DNA of 64,000 nt from Trematomus loennbergii (lineage: Eukaryota; Chordata; Actinopteri; Perciformes; Nototheniidae): NCBI GenBank assembly GCA_012861695.1, contig JAAOOA010000027.1, positions 13,496,643-13,560,642 of the forward strand, read 5' to 3'. Positions 1 to 12,600 of this stretch are shown here, one piece after another. Under the pieces are notes generated by a model. That model did not search any database. It saw only the letters and a program-made list of their open reading frames with translations, and was not told the DNA's origin. Positions within the stretch are counted from its first letter, which is position 1, and each line of letters begins with the position of its first letter. The translations under genes were made by a program, and so were the position numbers.

Positions 1-150
1 ATAGAATATGCTTTCAAAAAACATTTGGAGGAAGACAATGTTATTGTAGTTTCTCAGTCCTTCCACTAGATGTTACTAAACATCTAGTGTACATAGTGCT
101 GCTATTTACTGTTATATCCAATGACTGCAGATGTGAATTAAGTGTCTCAC

Positions 151-3100
151 CCTCAGTATACGCAGTGCCTGTTCATAGTTCTCATGGCGAAGCTCCATCT
201 CTCCATATTCACACCACACCGCAGCGAGGTCATCAACCTGCTTGTAGTTCACCTTAGTAGCCTTCTCAAAATGGTCCGGGCCTGTGTGACAGTCATTAAA
301 TGTGAGACATACCATGATTAGAACAAGTTTCTCATATAATTTACAGAGAGTTTTTTGAATACCCGTTTTAAAAACCTCAGTGACTTACATCCTCAAGCTG
401 CTCATTTTCCTCATAGAATTTAGCGAAGGAAACCCAGAGAGAGTGAGGCTTCCCGGTGGCCTTCATTGGATCCACCGTCTGCACTGCCTCTGTGTACGTG
501 TTGATGATCTGCCAAATATATGGTGAGCACAGATCTATTAGTAAGGTAGACCATACATTTGAGTTAACCGTGTATGTTGAATGTTTTACCACAATAAAAT
601 GTGGGAGCAAAACAAATTTGAATACAATTTTCAAAAAGGCCTCACCTGCCGTGCATTGCCGTCATACAGTTTAACCCGCTTGTGCCACTCATGTACATTA
701 TGAGGGTTCTGTCGCAGTAGAACACTGTTCAACAGGAGCGGCCGCCGGGCTATCAGCTGCTCAAAGCGGGCCAGTCTAAGCTCCATGTCTACATCCTCTG
801 GGAAAAGAGGGACAGAGAGTAAAGCATGCATGGTGGAGTGCAGTGAAAGTGAAGTATGTTGCAGATATAAATGAATCAGCACTCACCCTCTTCATCTTTT
901 CCCATCTCAGCAGTGGCCTCCATCTTAGCTGCGATCATGCTCTCTTCAAACTGGGCATAACTATCAAACACTTGCGTGAAATCCCTTACAGTTACACCGT
1001 GAGGATGGCTTCCTCATAAACATCACGAGCCTGAGAAAGAAAAATGTATAGGTTTAGTAAATCACATTAATGTTAATTCAATTGAGGCAACCTAACTAGA
1101 TATTTATAAGTGTTGGGAAAATACTGAATTTACTCTTCCAATATCAGAGTAGCACATGATAACAAAGGCCCTACGTAGCTGTGTACGTAACAGGATGTAT
1201 GGTTACCTATAAGAGCATCAGGACTGTTTTAGGAATATGATAGCAATACGATTAACATGATGATTCAGCCTCTATGGAGATAGACATATGACAAGCACGA
1301 TAATTTCTGACGTGGGTCTTAGCTAATCTAAACTTAGTATACTGCTTTGAACCGGTATTCCTCCATCATGTGACTGTGTAACACTCTCTCTTGTATATAA
1401 AGCATGTGAAGGACACTGTTCAGGAACTAGTTGTACCATATGCTCTGTATGTGATGACTACTTCCATTCTTGCAAGGATAATAATTACATGTATCCTGAT
1501 ATTGAAGCTCAAGCCGTGACTAGTGATATTTTTCTAACAATAAGGAAGAGTAGTATTTGGGATAAATAACATGATATCAATATGTGTTGCATGAAATGTA
1601 TACAAATTGAATCTATTCAAAAGAAACACACCTTCTCAAAGTGACCACTCCTGATGTAATAGTCAGCTAATGAACACCAGAGTTTTCCAAGTTGGTCTGT
1701 GAAGCGAGTGAGGCCTCCTCTGATGATGGCTCCGACATTCAGAGATGTCACTTTGTCAGGGTTCTGGGAGATCAGGTCGCAGAGCTCATGCCACAGCTGT
1801 CCAAAAGAATACATGTTGAAACAAGAGTTTTTATTTTGCAGTTCGTGCTTACAAAAATAGGCACCCAAAGTGCTAGGGTAATATTATCTTACCTGATAGT
1901 TAGACTTGCCCTCTTTGGACACAAAGCTCTCGTCATTGACAACAGCTGCTAGTCGCAAAGCTGCTTCATCCAAGCGGCCAACAGTACGCAAGTAGTCTAT
2001 GTATTCCTCTGTATTCTCCGGGAAAGCTACATAGTACAAAGAGCAGACAGCACACATTGAGGACATTTCCAAGTACAGCAAAAAAGTTCAATTAAATGTC
2101 AACATTATCATTCCCTTTCAATGGTAATATGTCAAATAAATTGTCCTATTAGATGAGAACTTTTAAAAAGAAATGTTCGTATTCATATCCATCATACCAC
2201 ATCACATACATTCTTTATAAATTGCCACTGAAAGTGCACAAACACAACTATCAGAGTCATCAGAAACTGTGAAAGAAACAAATGACAGTTGGGTGTATAA
2301 AACTAGTTTGTGACCGATGCTCTCACCTTAAGGTACCTGCGATACACCCGAATGGCTGTCTCAGGCAGGGGCAGGTTACGGGCAAAGCGGAGATACAGAG
2401 GCCAGATACGTGGATGCTGTGTAACAGGAAGAGCTCTGAGGGCACGGTCAAATGTTTGCCGACTTCTTGTGATCTTGCATTGAGAAACAAGAAACTGGCA
2501 GTAATCAAGCCATATTCTCGGCATCTGGTTTAAGGAAAGACAAGGTGGTTTAGTTCAAGTACACAGACCACAATGTAATATTATTGTGTGCTGTCCAGTG
2601 GATTTGTATGGAGTTCTTGAAGTTGTATTACCTTGTGCATGAACACTAATGCCCTTTCATGGCAATTATTGACCTCTTCATATCCTGGTTCAGTGACACA
2701 TTTCCCTTTGATTTGTTTCCGTCTCTCTCAGATAATTGTACCACAGCTTATAGCTGTAAAAAAAAAAAAGGGAAAAGAAAAGTATTACACCATAAGCAAA
2801 TAGCAATTGGACAAATCTTAAAACGAATATGACTCTCTTCACAGGAATCACAGCCTAAATAAAAGTTAAGGTATTTAAAGATAATTAACAACGCACAACA
2901 GTGATGTAAAGAAACATGTCCTATCTTAATAAAAAGCTATACAAGTTGTAGGATTAAAATGTTGATTTGCAGGTATCCCTAGCCACCTGTTTCTCTTTAC
3001 ATGTCAATGCGTTCACTAAAAGGTCCCCTGTACCGTTAGATAACTTACCTGCCAGGCAGCTCCTTCAGAGCCCTCTCATAGATCATGTTCAGGGTGGATC

Positions 3101-3603
3101 TTCCTGCATTCTGCTTGAATTCGATGTAACGCATCCAGCACTTGACCGAGTACGGGTTCCTGATGATCTCTTCTTCATAAGGGAGATCATCGTCCTCCTA
3201 ACAGAGGCAGAAATCCCATAACATGTTAAGTACAACTGTAATAACTTTTTGAAAGAGTTGCGTCTGCTAATGGCTAACATTAGCGCCACAACGTAACGTG
3301 AACGTCACAATAACAATTCAGTCGTAAACTGCAAACGCAATTAATTAACAAAAGCTATTGTAAGTTCAGAATTAAAATATTTTAACACAAGTAAGGAGCC
3401 AATATTGTGTGACAACAAAGATGTGATTCCAGGCAAACGAGCCATAACAAGCTAACTGCAATACACACGGCCAAGCTAACGTTAGCGCGCCAGTTAAAAG
3501 TTAGCTAGCTAACAAACACTCATAAACGCTAGCAGATAACACAAAAATAATAAATGGTGTAGCTTACAAACATAACATCGGGTTTTCCGTTTAGCGAAGG
3601 CAT
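151..3603 (-). CDS. xab2: xab2 / SYF1 pre-mRNA splicing factor, 5' ten coding exons (partial)
   Basis: XAB2 (SYF1) is a HAT/TPR-repeat scaffold of the spliceosomal NineTeen-associated complex and also acts in transcription-coupled repair in the nucleus. Exons on the minus strand: 3568-3603 (start, MPSLNGKPDVMF), 3049-3197, 2632-2753, 2327-2524, 1893-2026, 1632-1796, 887-1030, 646-797, 389-508 and 151-281. Splice sites are GT-AG and phases agree. Recognisable stretches include LPYEEEI, MPRIWLDYCQF, HPRIWPLYLRF, ISQNPDKV, RGGLTRFTDQLGKLWCSLAD and ARFEQLIARRPLLLNSVLLR, in the family order. The rest (about the C-terminal half) lies left of position 1. Four coding indels are seen relative to the family frame: 2 nt short in a GA run near 2725, 1 nt short at the CCC run 2020-2022, 1 nt short near 990-998, and 1 nt short near 266. 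Exon lengths become correct when these are allowed for, so I read them as consensus errors rather than decay. Confidence 0.95.
1031..1631 (-). other. xab2 intron 6, no further feature seen
   Basis: This 600-bp AT-rich intron lies between the exon ending HFEK and the exon starting ARDVYEEA. I see no repeat, RNA gene or conserved motif in it. Confidence 0.7.
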
Positions 3604-3752
3604 TTTTTTTTCTTGAAAGATATGGCCGTTTGAGATTTAAAAAATGAATGCTAAGTGTAGCTAACGGCAGACTACTAAAAGCGTGTAGTCCTCAGTGAGA
3701 CTTCCGGCTTCGTCACGACTACACGTCACAATCTTGGCAAATGTCGGTGGTT
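3604..3752. promoter_or_regulatory. xab2 5' UTR/promoter interval
   Basis: Only about 150 bp separates the xab2 start codon from the first base of a foldback transposon. The stretch is moderately rich in CpG (for example cttccggcttcgtcacgact) and has no obvious TATA box. Promoter assignment is by position only. Confidence 0.4.
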
Positions 3753-4139
3753 ACCGGTGTTGTGTCAAATTATGCACCCCCATCATGAAATGCCCCCCTT
3801 GTCACGGGAACGCGCATTTCTAAATGACACGTTTACACCTTAAAACGATGTTTAAAACGAAAAGTAAACGTTCAGGGTTTTTATTAATGGTAATTTTCAG
3901 ACTGTGAGTTGTTTAGTGGTAGCTCATATAGTCTTGATTCTTGTGGTTAAACTTTTCGCTCCGTATTTGATGGTAGTGGTGTCGAAATTCATTCGTCACT
4001 TCCTTTTCAGTTTTTGTTTTTTTAATCTTTTTATTTTTTATTATTGTTACGTCCTGTCTGTATGCACGTGCTTTACAATGTATTGTTTAATTTTACATAT
4101 TTGTCATATAATAATCAAAATATATGTTTACAAATGTTA

Positions 4140-4830
4140 CATAGTCTTTGTCAGCATATTTTTGCCACGTTATGCACCCCTTGCTATCTTACATAATAAA
4201 AGTGTCACATTCATGAAACTTGCTCCATTTATTGGTACTAGTCCTATAACTATACCCTAAAAAATGCTTGAGGGTGGGATTAATAGAAACATCTTTTTGG
4301 GTGGGGTGCATTTTATGACAGGCCTGGTTATCACAATATGCTATCTTACAAAAAAAGTGTCACATTCATGAAACTTGCTCCATTTTTGGTACTAGTCCTA
4401 CAACTATACCTAAAAAATGCTTGAGGGTGGGATTAATAGAAACATATTTTTGGGTGGGGTGCATTTTAGGACAGGCCTGGTTATCACAATATGCCCCCCC
4501 CCCCCTTAATATCTTACAAAATAAAAGGGTCACATACATGAAACTTGCTCCATTCATTGGTACTAGTCCTAGAACTATACCCTGAAAAATGCTTGAGGGT
4601 GGGATTAATAGAAACATCTTTTTGGGTGGGGTGCATTTTATGACAGGCCTGGTTATTACAATATGCCCCCCCTTGCTATCTTACAAAATAAAAGTGTCAC
4701 ATTCATGAAACTTGCTCCATTCATTGGTAGTAGTCCTACAACTATACCCTGAAAAATGCTTGAGGGTGGGATTAATACAAACATCTTTTTGGGGGGGGTG
4801 CATTTTATGACAGGCCTGGTTTATCATCCG
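4140..4830. repeat. Tandem repeat, about four units of 160-175 bp
   Basis: Each unit carries the same order of words: gtcacattcatgaaacttgc, tactagtcct, aatgcttgagggtgggatta and tgggtggggtgcattttatg. Copies begin near 4185, 4358, 4528 and 4695. The array is the core of the foldback element. Confidence 0.85.
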
Positions 4831-5105
4831 AGTCAGAAATAAAACAAATATGGAGTGAGGGCTAGTCCTGCAATTGTCCAACACATTTACATACACACAG
4901 TAATTAATAATACATGTTGAATGAAATAAAGAAGTGACATATTGTCCATACTAAAATTGTGTACATTATCACACATAAAATAAACATTCATTTTGAAGAT
5001 TAGAGTCCAGTGACATGGTAAGCAATCAAAGTCAGTGTGAACAACATGTCATCTTTAACCCTTGTGTTGTGTTCGAAAGCTGTAACATTTGTAAACATAT
5101 ATTTT

Positions 5106-5106
5106 G

Positions 5107-5141
<35 letters not shown>
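5106..5141. repeat. (ATT)n microsatellite
   Basis: About twelve uninterrupted TTA/ATT units sit at the inner edge of the right arm of the foldback element. Confidence 0.95.
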
Positions 5142-5465
5142 GAAAAGGAAGTGACGAATGAATTTCGACACCACTACCATCAAATACGGAGCGAAAAGTT
5201 AACCACAAGAATCAAGACTATATGAGCTACCACAAACAACTCACAGTCTGAAAATTACCATTAATAAAAACCCTGAACGTTTACTTTTCGTTTTAAACAT
5301 TGTTTTAAGGTGTAAACGTGTCATTTAGAAATCCGCGTTCCCGTGACAAGGGGGGCATTTCATGATGGGGGTGCATCATTTGAAACAACACCGGTATGAC
5401 ATCTGCTACTTTTTTTTAGCCACTACAATGCTTCTAGACTAGACTAGAGTGACAGAAGCATAAAC

Positions 5466-5727
5466 TTTCTTCTTCTCTCGGTTTTTGGCAGATTGCAAAC
5501 AACTTTAAAGGTGCATACCGTTACCTACTGTACATGAGTGTGAATCATCATATAATTCCATCATGGACGTATCTATGATCTAATCTAAAAAAAAAATCAA
5601 GAAAAAACATAAAATAAATAAAACAAAATACAAATCTATGATCTTTCCTGACCTAATGCTGCCTCTATAACTTTAGCCTTTAGTTTTTCTCTTTCCGCTT
5701 TATAGATGTCACAATGTAACAAGATAT
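5466..5727 (-). mobile_element. LINE 3' end fragment, left piece of a DIRS-split LINE
   Basis: The text cttcttctctcggtttttgg followed by accgttacctactgtac resembles the 3' end of fish LINEs that carry an RNase H domain. A related 3' end occurs near 48430-48600. The matching upstream (RNase H) part resumes at 20784, on the other side of the DIRS element, in the same orientation. Assignment as one split copy is an inference from orientation and position. Confidence 0.55.
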
Positions 5728-5930
5728 GTTATATCTCACACAGGCTCCGCCCTCTACTGGACTCTATGGGTACTACTCTCTATCATGCTGTACGTGCTTT
5801 CACCTACTGAATTTACGTAAACGTAGCCGGCCAATCGGGGCGAGCCTACCTGAATGCGCGCGCAGGCCCACAGTATATAATGCGGCTACAGCCGCCGCCC
5901 CACTATCCTTTTTCTCTTCAGACGAGCTGA
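5728..5930 (+). repeat. DIRS left inverted terminal repeat
   Basis: The sequence from gttatatctcacacaggc through the ggccaatcggggcgagcc stretch and the tatataatgcggctacagcc stretch recurs reverse-complemented at 20546-20783. The two copies differ at a handful of positions. Confidence 0.85.
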
Positions 5931-5974
5931 CAACCGAGAAAACGTACGAAGATTAGAAGATTAGAAGAACGAAA

Positions 5975-6361
5975 ATGACTCACCATTACTGGAATCTCGC
6001 CATGCCCCACCTGCCTTGGTTTGATCGCGGGCACCGATCTCCACCACCTCTGAGTGTTTGGGGGACCAGGATATGGCCGAGGCGGGTGCCATTCACGTTC
6101 GCCATTCCAGCGGGGCGGATGGCTCCGTTTGCCGTTGTCGGGCACTTCCGGGTCGGTCCATGGAGGTCCACCGCCCTAGGTGATGACCATGTCAGCGGAG
6201 TGCAGCTGCTCCCAGCGGGCAGCAGGCTGGGCAGGGAGCTGAAAAGAGCTCTGCCACGCTACCGCGTGACAGGGCGACTGCAGATAAACACGGGTGTGTT
6301 GGGCATCTCGCTCATTGCTGGAGATGCCCCCACCTCACCAGATCAGAGCGATTATTTGTAG
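5975..6361 (+). CDS. Possible DIRS gag-region remnant, 128 codons
   Basis: This is the first sizeable open frame downstream of the left inverted terminal repeat, where DIRS elements carry gag. It begins MTHHYWNLAMPHLPWF and is rich in Arg, Pro and Gly. I recognise no domain in it. Support is positional only, and it may be chance in GC-rich DNA. Confidence 0.3.
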   Translation: MTHHYWNLAMPHLPWFDRGHRSPPPLSVWGTRIWPRRVPFTFAIPAGRMAPFAVVGHFRVGPWRSTALGDDHVSGVQLLPAGSRLGRELKRALPRYRVTGRLQINTGVLGISLIAGDAPTSPDQSDYL

Positions 6362-6639
6362 CTTGATCGTGGCCGCCGCCGTTGTCCCGGTGAGGGATCA
6401 CGCCGCATGGCACTTTTCAAAAAGGACCGTGTTGATCTCCTGGGAGCCCCCGTGTTTACGGAAGGCTCTTTGGATCGATCTCCTTGGTCACGTGGGTGAG
6501 GAGTAGGCTGCTTCTTGCTCATCCCAGAGGAAAGAACACTGTCCCACACTCCCCGCCCCCTCTGTAAACTCCAGTATAGGAGCCAGCAGGTGGGCGCGTG
6601 CACGTGAGTGGAATAAACCGTAGTGCTGTCAAAGCACTG

Positions 6640-7720
6640 TGCGGGTTCAAGAGAGTGATGTGTGTGTGAGAAATGCATTCACTGAAAACGATTGCATTTA
6701 TCCCAGAGTAAGAGTCATCTCTCTCCACATTTCCACTTTTCACCATAATGTCCGTTTCAAAGAGATGGCATTTGACAGAGCCGCGGCCCCACGGGAGCTG
6801 CCGCGGTGCGTTCAAGAACCTCAGTAGAAAATCGGCCCTTTTTCTGTGTCAGCCCCCATGCCAAAACTCCCTTTTATGGAAGGCTTGGCAGCGGAGTAGG
6901 CCACCAGAGAATACTACAGCTTCTTAGCTGTGGCTCCAAAGTCGAAAAGAGGCCCTGTTGCAAGAACGGTGGGTTACGTATATAGTAACCCTGGTTCTGG
7001 AGTGATGTGTGTGTGAAAAATACATTGAGTAAAAACGATTGCATTTATCCCAGAGTAAGAGTCATATCTCTCCACAATTCCACATTTTCCCATAATGTCT
7101 CGTTGAGATCGGCAAGGCCGTTTTCATACGATGTTAATTGGACACCCATTATGAGGCGCGGCCCCCGTGAGAGTGGCCGCGGTGCGTTCAGGACCTCCGC
7201 AGAAGAACAGTGCGTTACGTAGTGTAACTCTGGTTCTAGAGTGATATGTGTGTGTAAAATGAATTCAGTAAAAACGATTGCATTTATCCCAGAGTAAGAG
7301 TCATCTCTCTCCACATTCCACATTTCCCCATAATGTCCGTTTCAAGGAGACGGCATTATGACGACGCGCGGCCCCCCCCCCGTGAGAGTGGCCGCGGTGC
7401 GTTCAGGGACCTCCGCAGAAGAACAGTGGGTTACGTAGTGTAACTCTAGTTCTAGAGTGATATGTGTGTGTAAAATGCATTCAGTAAAAACGATTGCATT
7501 TATCCCAGAGTAAGAGTCATCTCTCTCCACATTCCACATTTTCCACATTTCCCCATAATGTCCGTTTCAAAGAGACGGCATTATGACGACGCACGCCCCC
7601 CCCGAGAGCGGGCTGCGGTGCGTTCATGGACAGAAGAAGCTCCAATTAATGCTTATCTCTCTCTAAGAGAAAACAGCATTATGGTGGAGCGCGCGCTCTC
7701 ACGGGAGCATGCCGTGGTGC
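6640..7720 (+). repeat. Degenerate tandem array in the DIRS gag region
   Basis: The word attgcatttatcccagagta occurs at 6691, 7038, 7277 and 7493, each time preceded by gtgtgtg-like sequence and followed by gagtcatctctctccacatt or a close variant. Spacings of 347, 239 and 216 bp show unequal deletions between units. A shorter fifth, decayed unit follows at about 7650. Confidence 0.8.
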
Positions 7721-8087
7721 GTTCAGGGACCTCAGTTAAAAATCGGCCGTTTTTTTCTCTGAGTGGAAACTACATTATAGAAAAACGGCCCTTTCTGTGT
7801 CAGCCCCCCATGCGTCAAACTTCCTTTTATGGAGGGTTTGACGGCGGAGTGGGCCACCAGAGAGTACCACAGCTTCATAGCTGCGGCTCCGCAGCTGATT
7901 GCACATCCCCTAACACAATGTTATGGGGAATGGAAAATCAGTGGTGTATTAACAGAGCGGATGGACAGGACACTGAGACTGGGTTATGGCGCGTTTCCGC
8001 TACACGGCCTCGCTCGGCCCCGCTCGGTATGGCTGGGCCGCGATTGGCCTCGTTAGGACCAGCTCACTTTATGGCGCGTTTCCATTA

Positions 8088-8519
8088 TGTTGTGCACGAC
8101 AGAAATGCTAGAGAGATGCATGTTATTTACGTTTGCTTTCTCTCATTCCAGGCTTCCTGATTATTTTCACCTGTGTCTCCTGTGCTCATCAATGTCAGCC
8201 CCGCCCCTGATTGGTCCCACCTGTGTCTAGTTACCCTGTGCTTATATTCCCCTGTCTCCCAAGTGTTCTTTGTCAGTTCGTATTGTCTCTTGCTATGGTC
8301 AGGTCTATGCTCTTTGTGCTCTTGTAAAGTTTGATTCCTCACTACGTGAGCGCTTTCATTTTGTTCCTCTATTTTTGTCATCTCGGTTAGAGATTTGATA
8401 GTTACCTTTTTTGTTGTTCATTGCTGTATTTGGAAAATAAAGTATCTTACAAGTACTTTACCTCTGTCTCCCGGGTCGTGCAATTGGGTCCTACATCCTA
8501 AGTGTCTGAGTTCGTAACA
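8088..8519 (+). repeat. Gypsy 5' LTR
   Basis: It spans TGTTGTGCACGACAGAAATG to gttcgtaaca and is preceded by target duplication CATTA. An AATAAA polyadenylation signal (ggaaaataaagtatc) lies near 8436. Confidence 0.97.
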
Positions 8520-8535
8520 GAACGAACTGACCATT

Positions 8536-9615
8536 ATGGACCCAGCCGACCCAAGAACGCTTCACGCAGCGCTGTCAGCACAGGGCGTGAAGATCTTTCA
8601 TCACGAGGAACAGCTGGGCCTAGTCAACCAGGAAATGCAAGAACTAAGAGGACGCCAGGCCGGGATTCAGGAAGCATTATCCACACAGATGCAACAACTG
8701 GCTGTCCAAATGAATCATTTTTTCACTCACCAACAGACTGCTCCTCCGGTGACGTCATCCACAACTGAGAGGTTGCCTGTCAATGCTCCAGCTGATTTCC
8801 CAAGTCAGGCTGTTTCTTCCCCTTTACGGCTGGCTCTTCCGGAGAGATTTTCCGGAGATTCTTCTAATTGCAGAGCCTTTTTGGTACAGTGCGATCTGCA
8901 TTTTCAACACAACCCAGGAGCCTTTTCATCGGACCATGGTAAAGTGGCGTTTATTGTGTCTCATTTAACGGGAAGAGCTGCAGCCTGGGCTACTGCAGAA
9001 TGGTCAAGAGAAACTGAACTATGTTACTCATTGACCGATTTCATAGAGACTATGAGTCGTATTTTTGACCACTCATCGCCTGCTACAGAGGCCAGCAGAA
9101 AACTTTTTCATATACGCCAGCTCAACCGCCAGGTGGTTGATTACGCCATCGAGTTTCGCACAGCAGCAGCGGACAGCGGATGGAATGTTCCGGCTCTTCG
9201 TGACGCCTTCATGACGGGACTTTCGGAACCGATAAAAGACCAGCTGGCTCCACTGGAGACACCCCGGGATCTGGAATCTCTCATCGCCGTGGCCATCCGG
9301 ATCGATAACCGTCTTCGGGAAAGAGAGAGGGAGCGTCGACGCAACCGAGACGTTATTCCCAGCTCCCAGAATGCATCTTGGTGGGTCGCGCCGCCAGCCG
9401 AGGATGTCCAGCCCATGTTACCACACCGTCAGAGGATTACACTTCCGAATGGCTCCGGGGAACCCATGCAGCTGGGAAGAACCAGGCTTTCTCTGGAGGA
9501 GAGGCAGCGCCGTCTACGGGAGGGTTGTTGTTTCTACTGCGGCCAGTCGGATCATCAACTCGCTTCATGCCCGGGAAAAGATCGTGCTCACCAGTCAAAA
9601 GGAGGGCGCTGGTGA
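8536..9615 (+). CDS. gag: Gypsy gag polyprotein
   Basis: This 359-codon frame starts at the first ATG after the 5' LTR ([18 protein letters not shown]). The N-terminal part includes a coiled-coil-like Gln/Leu-rich stretch. The capsid-like middle contains the fish Gypsy signature around [19 protein letters not shown] (residues about 103-121). The C-terminal end has one CCHC zinc knuckle, [14 protein letters not shown], for RNA binding. The product would form the cytoplasmic retrotransposon particle. The pol frame overlaps its 3' end in the -1 frame, so pol is likely made by frameshifting. No stop interrupts it. Confidence 0.95.
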   Translation: MDPADPRTLHAALSAQGVKIFHHEEQLGLVNQEMQELRGRQAGIQEALSTQMQQLAVQMNHFFTHQQTAPPVTSSTTERLPVNAPADFPSQAVSSPLRLALPERFSGDSSNCRAFLVQCDLHFQHNPGAFSSDHGKVAFIVSHLTGRAAAWATAEWSRETELCYSLTDFIETMSRIFDHSSPATEASRKLFHIRQLNRQVVDYAIEFRTAAADSGWNVPALRDAFMTGLSEPIKDQLAPLETPRDLESLIAVAIRIDNRLRERERERRRNRDVIPSSQNASWWVAPPAEDVQPMLPHRQRITLPNGSGEPMQLGRTRLSLEERQRRLREGCCFYCGQSDHQLASCPGKDRAHQSKGGRW

Positions 9616-12600
9616 GCAAGTTTCCCGCAGACTTTCCTCCTCGACCTGTTACGCAGGTAAACATTTGTATTAACAATCAAACCATTGACCAGGGTGTGTT
9701 AATAGACTCAGGGGCTGACGAAAGTCTTATGGACTGGGGCGTAGTAAATCAGCTAGAAATAAAGACTGTTCCGCTATCTCATCCTATTAATGCCAGTGCC
9801 TTAGACGGCCGCTTGTTGTTCACAGTTACCCATTGCACTGAGCCCATTCAGATTACTGTGAATAAGGACCATACCGAGAGCATGCAATTCCATATTTTTG
9901 AGTCGGCTCAGCACCCGATTATATTGGGGTTTCCATGGCTAAAGATCCACAATCCTCACATTGACTGGCGTTCAGGGAAAATTAAAGAATGGGGAGAGGA
10001 TTGTATGGGCAGGTGTAAACTTTCACAACCTGTTAATGCACCAACAGACTCTCGTAAAATCATTATAGATCACCCCGACTATCCTGATCTACAGAAGGTA
10101 CCTTCCTGTTACCATGATTTAAAGGAAGCCTTTAACAAATCCAAAGCCATGTCGCTACCTCCTCACCGAGATTTTGACTGTCCCATTGATCTCTTACCGG
10201 GAGCCCCCATTCCCAAGGGGAAACTTTATTCGATTTCGAGACCTGAGAGAGCAGCAATGGACGAATACATTTCCTCTTCACTCAAATCAGGAATTATCCG
10301 TCCTTCATCTTCTCCAGCCGGAGCGGGATTTTTCTTTGTGGGAAAGAAAGACGGGTCTCTGAGACCTTGCATAGACTACAGTCCACTAAATGACATTACG
10401 GTGAAGAACCGCTATCCTCTGCCACTCATGACATCTGCCTTTGAACTACTTCAAACTGCCAAAATATTCACCAAGTTAGATTTAAGAAATGCATATCACT
10501 TGGTTAGAATAAGAAAAGGGGATGAGTGGAAGACAGGATTCAACACTCAGAGTGGTCACTATGAGTATCTAGTAATGCCTTTTGGACTATGCAATGCACC
10601 GGCTGTGTTTCAAGCTCTTGTGAATGAGGTTTTACGGGAATTTTTGAATATTTCAGTGTTTGTGTATCTGGATGATATTCTGATTTTCTCCCCAGACTAA
10701 GTCTCATGTTAACCATGTCCGTCAGGTTTTGCAGAAACTGCTAGAGAATCAGTTATATGTCAAGGCAGAGAAGTGTGAGTTCCACACAAAAGAGGTATCC
10801 TTCTTAGGATACATAATCTCACCTAATCATATGCAAATGGATCCTGCTAAAATCAGTGCAGTATCCCAGTGGCCTACACCAGACTCCAGGAAGAAGGTCC
10901 AACAGTTTCTAGGGTTTGCTAACTTCTATAGGAAGTTTATTAGGAATTTCAGTTCTGTTGCTGCCCCTCTACATGTTCTGACTTCTCCTAAGGTTCCTTT
11001 CAAGTGGACTCCCCAGGCGGACTTCGCTTTCCAACGTCTCAGAGAGAGATTCACATCAGCCCCCATACTCACCATTCCAGATCCCCAGCGCCAGTTTATG
11101 GTCGAGGTTGATGCTTCCAATGAGGGAATTGGAGGAGTACTGTCTCAACGTTCTGCAGAAGACAACAAGATGCATCCATGTGCTTACCTGTCGCGGAAAC
11201 TGACAACGGCAGAGCGGAATTACGACGTGGGGAACAAGGAACTGTTAGCTGTAAAAGCTGCCCTCGAGGAATGGAGACACTGGTTAGAGGGTGCAGAGCA
11301 GCCGTTTTTAGTCTGGACAGATCACAAGAATCTGGAATATATAAGAAAGGCTAAGCGTCTCAACTCCCGTCAGGCCAGGTGGACACTATTCTTTAGTAGG
11401 TTCAATTTCACCCTCTCTTTTCGTCCCGGGTCTCAGAATCAAAAACCCGATGCTTTGTCTCGTCTTTATGATCCAGAACCACTTGCGGTAGAGCCCAAGA
11501 CCATCCTTCCACTTAACCGTGTGATCGGAGCCTTTTCCTGGCAAGTGGAGTCGGACGTAAAAAAGGCGAATGTCAAGAATCCAGCACCTAGCGAGTGTCC
11601 CAACAATCTGCTGTTTGTTCCTGAGGCTCTTCACTCCAAGGTCATCCACTGGGCTCACTCATCTGTGCTTTCGTGCCATCCGGGGGTAACAAGGACAATG
11701 TTCAGGATACAACAACGTTTCTGGTGGCCAGCCATGAAGAAAGATGTGGCAGAGTACGTAGCGGCTTGTCCGGTGTGTGCGTGTAATAAGACCTCATCAC
11801 AAGTCAAGATGGGCTTGCTCCAGCCCCTGCCGATTCCCCAACGTCCTTGGTCACACATTTCAATGGATTTTGTGACAGGATTTCCTTCATCCAGAGGCAA
11901 GACTACGGTCTTAACAGTGGTGGATCGATTTTCAAAGATGGCTCACTTCATCCCATTGACCAAGCTTCCCTCTGCCAAAGTCACCGCAGAGGTCATGATG
12001 AATCACATATTCAGGATCCATGGATTCCCTGATGACATTGTTTCCGACAGGGGTCCACAATTCATTTCCGTTTTCTGGAAGGAGTTTTGTCGACTCATAG
12101 GTGCCACCGTCAGCTTGTCATCAGGATATCATCCTCAGTCAAATGGACAGTCGGAGCGTCTGAACCAGGAACTAGAGACTACGCTACGTTGTCTCGTCTC
12201 CCGGAACCAGACTACCTGGAGTGACCACCTCACATGGGTCGAGTTTGCCCACAATACTCTTCCTACGGCAGCCACAGGTGTCTCTCCATTCCATTGTGTC
12301 AATGGTTTCCAGCCTCCATTTTTCCCTAACAACGAGGAAGAGGTGAGGGTTCCATCGGCTCATGCCATGATCAGACGTTGTCGACGAGTTTGGGCTGGTG
12401 CTCGCCAGGCTCTTCTCCGAAGTTCAGCTCGGATGAAGGCTGTTGCAGACGTCCATCGCAGGGTCGCTCCCTCCTACAGACCAGGCCAAAATGTTTGGCT
12501 TTCCACTAAGGACTTACCACTCCATGTCGCCTCAAGGAAACTGGCTCCGAGATTTGTGGGTCCTTTCCCGGTGTCCAGAGTCATCAACCCGGTGTCTGTA

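Larger units (their letters stand above)
3753..5395. mobile_element. Foldback DNA element with about 250-bp inverted arms
   Basis: The left arm (3753-4013, starting ACCGGTGTTGTGTCAAAT) is repeated in inverted orientation at 5143-5395 (ending ATTTGAAACAACACCGGT), with only scattered mismatches across about 250 bp. Between the arms is a tandem array. No transposase reading frame is visible, so this is a non-autonomous long-TIR element. The superfamily is not identified and no clear target duplication is seen outside ACCGGT. Confidence 0.85.

Noticed and set aside
151..3603. xab2 as a pseudogene because of four frame breaks
   Set aside because: Splice sites, phases and residues are otherwise conserved, and neighbouring genes show the same kind of small indels, so errors in the consensus are more likely.
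4140..4830. CRISPR-like or satellite array
   Set aside because: Units are about 170 bp, directly adjacent without unique spacers, and lie inside a eukaryotic foldback element.
8127..8381. 84-codon minus frame, duplicated at 12964-13218
   Set aside because: It lies in the LTR and is duplicated only because both LTRs are nearly identical.
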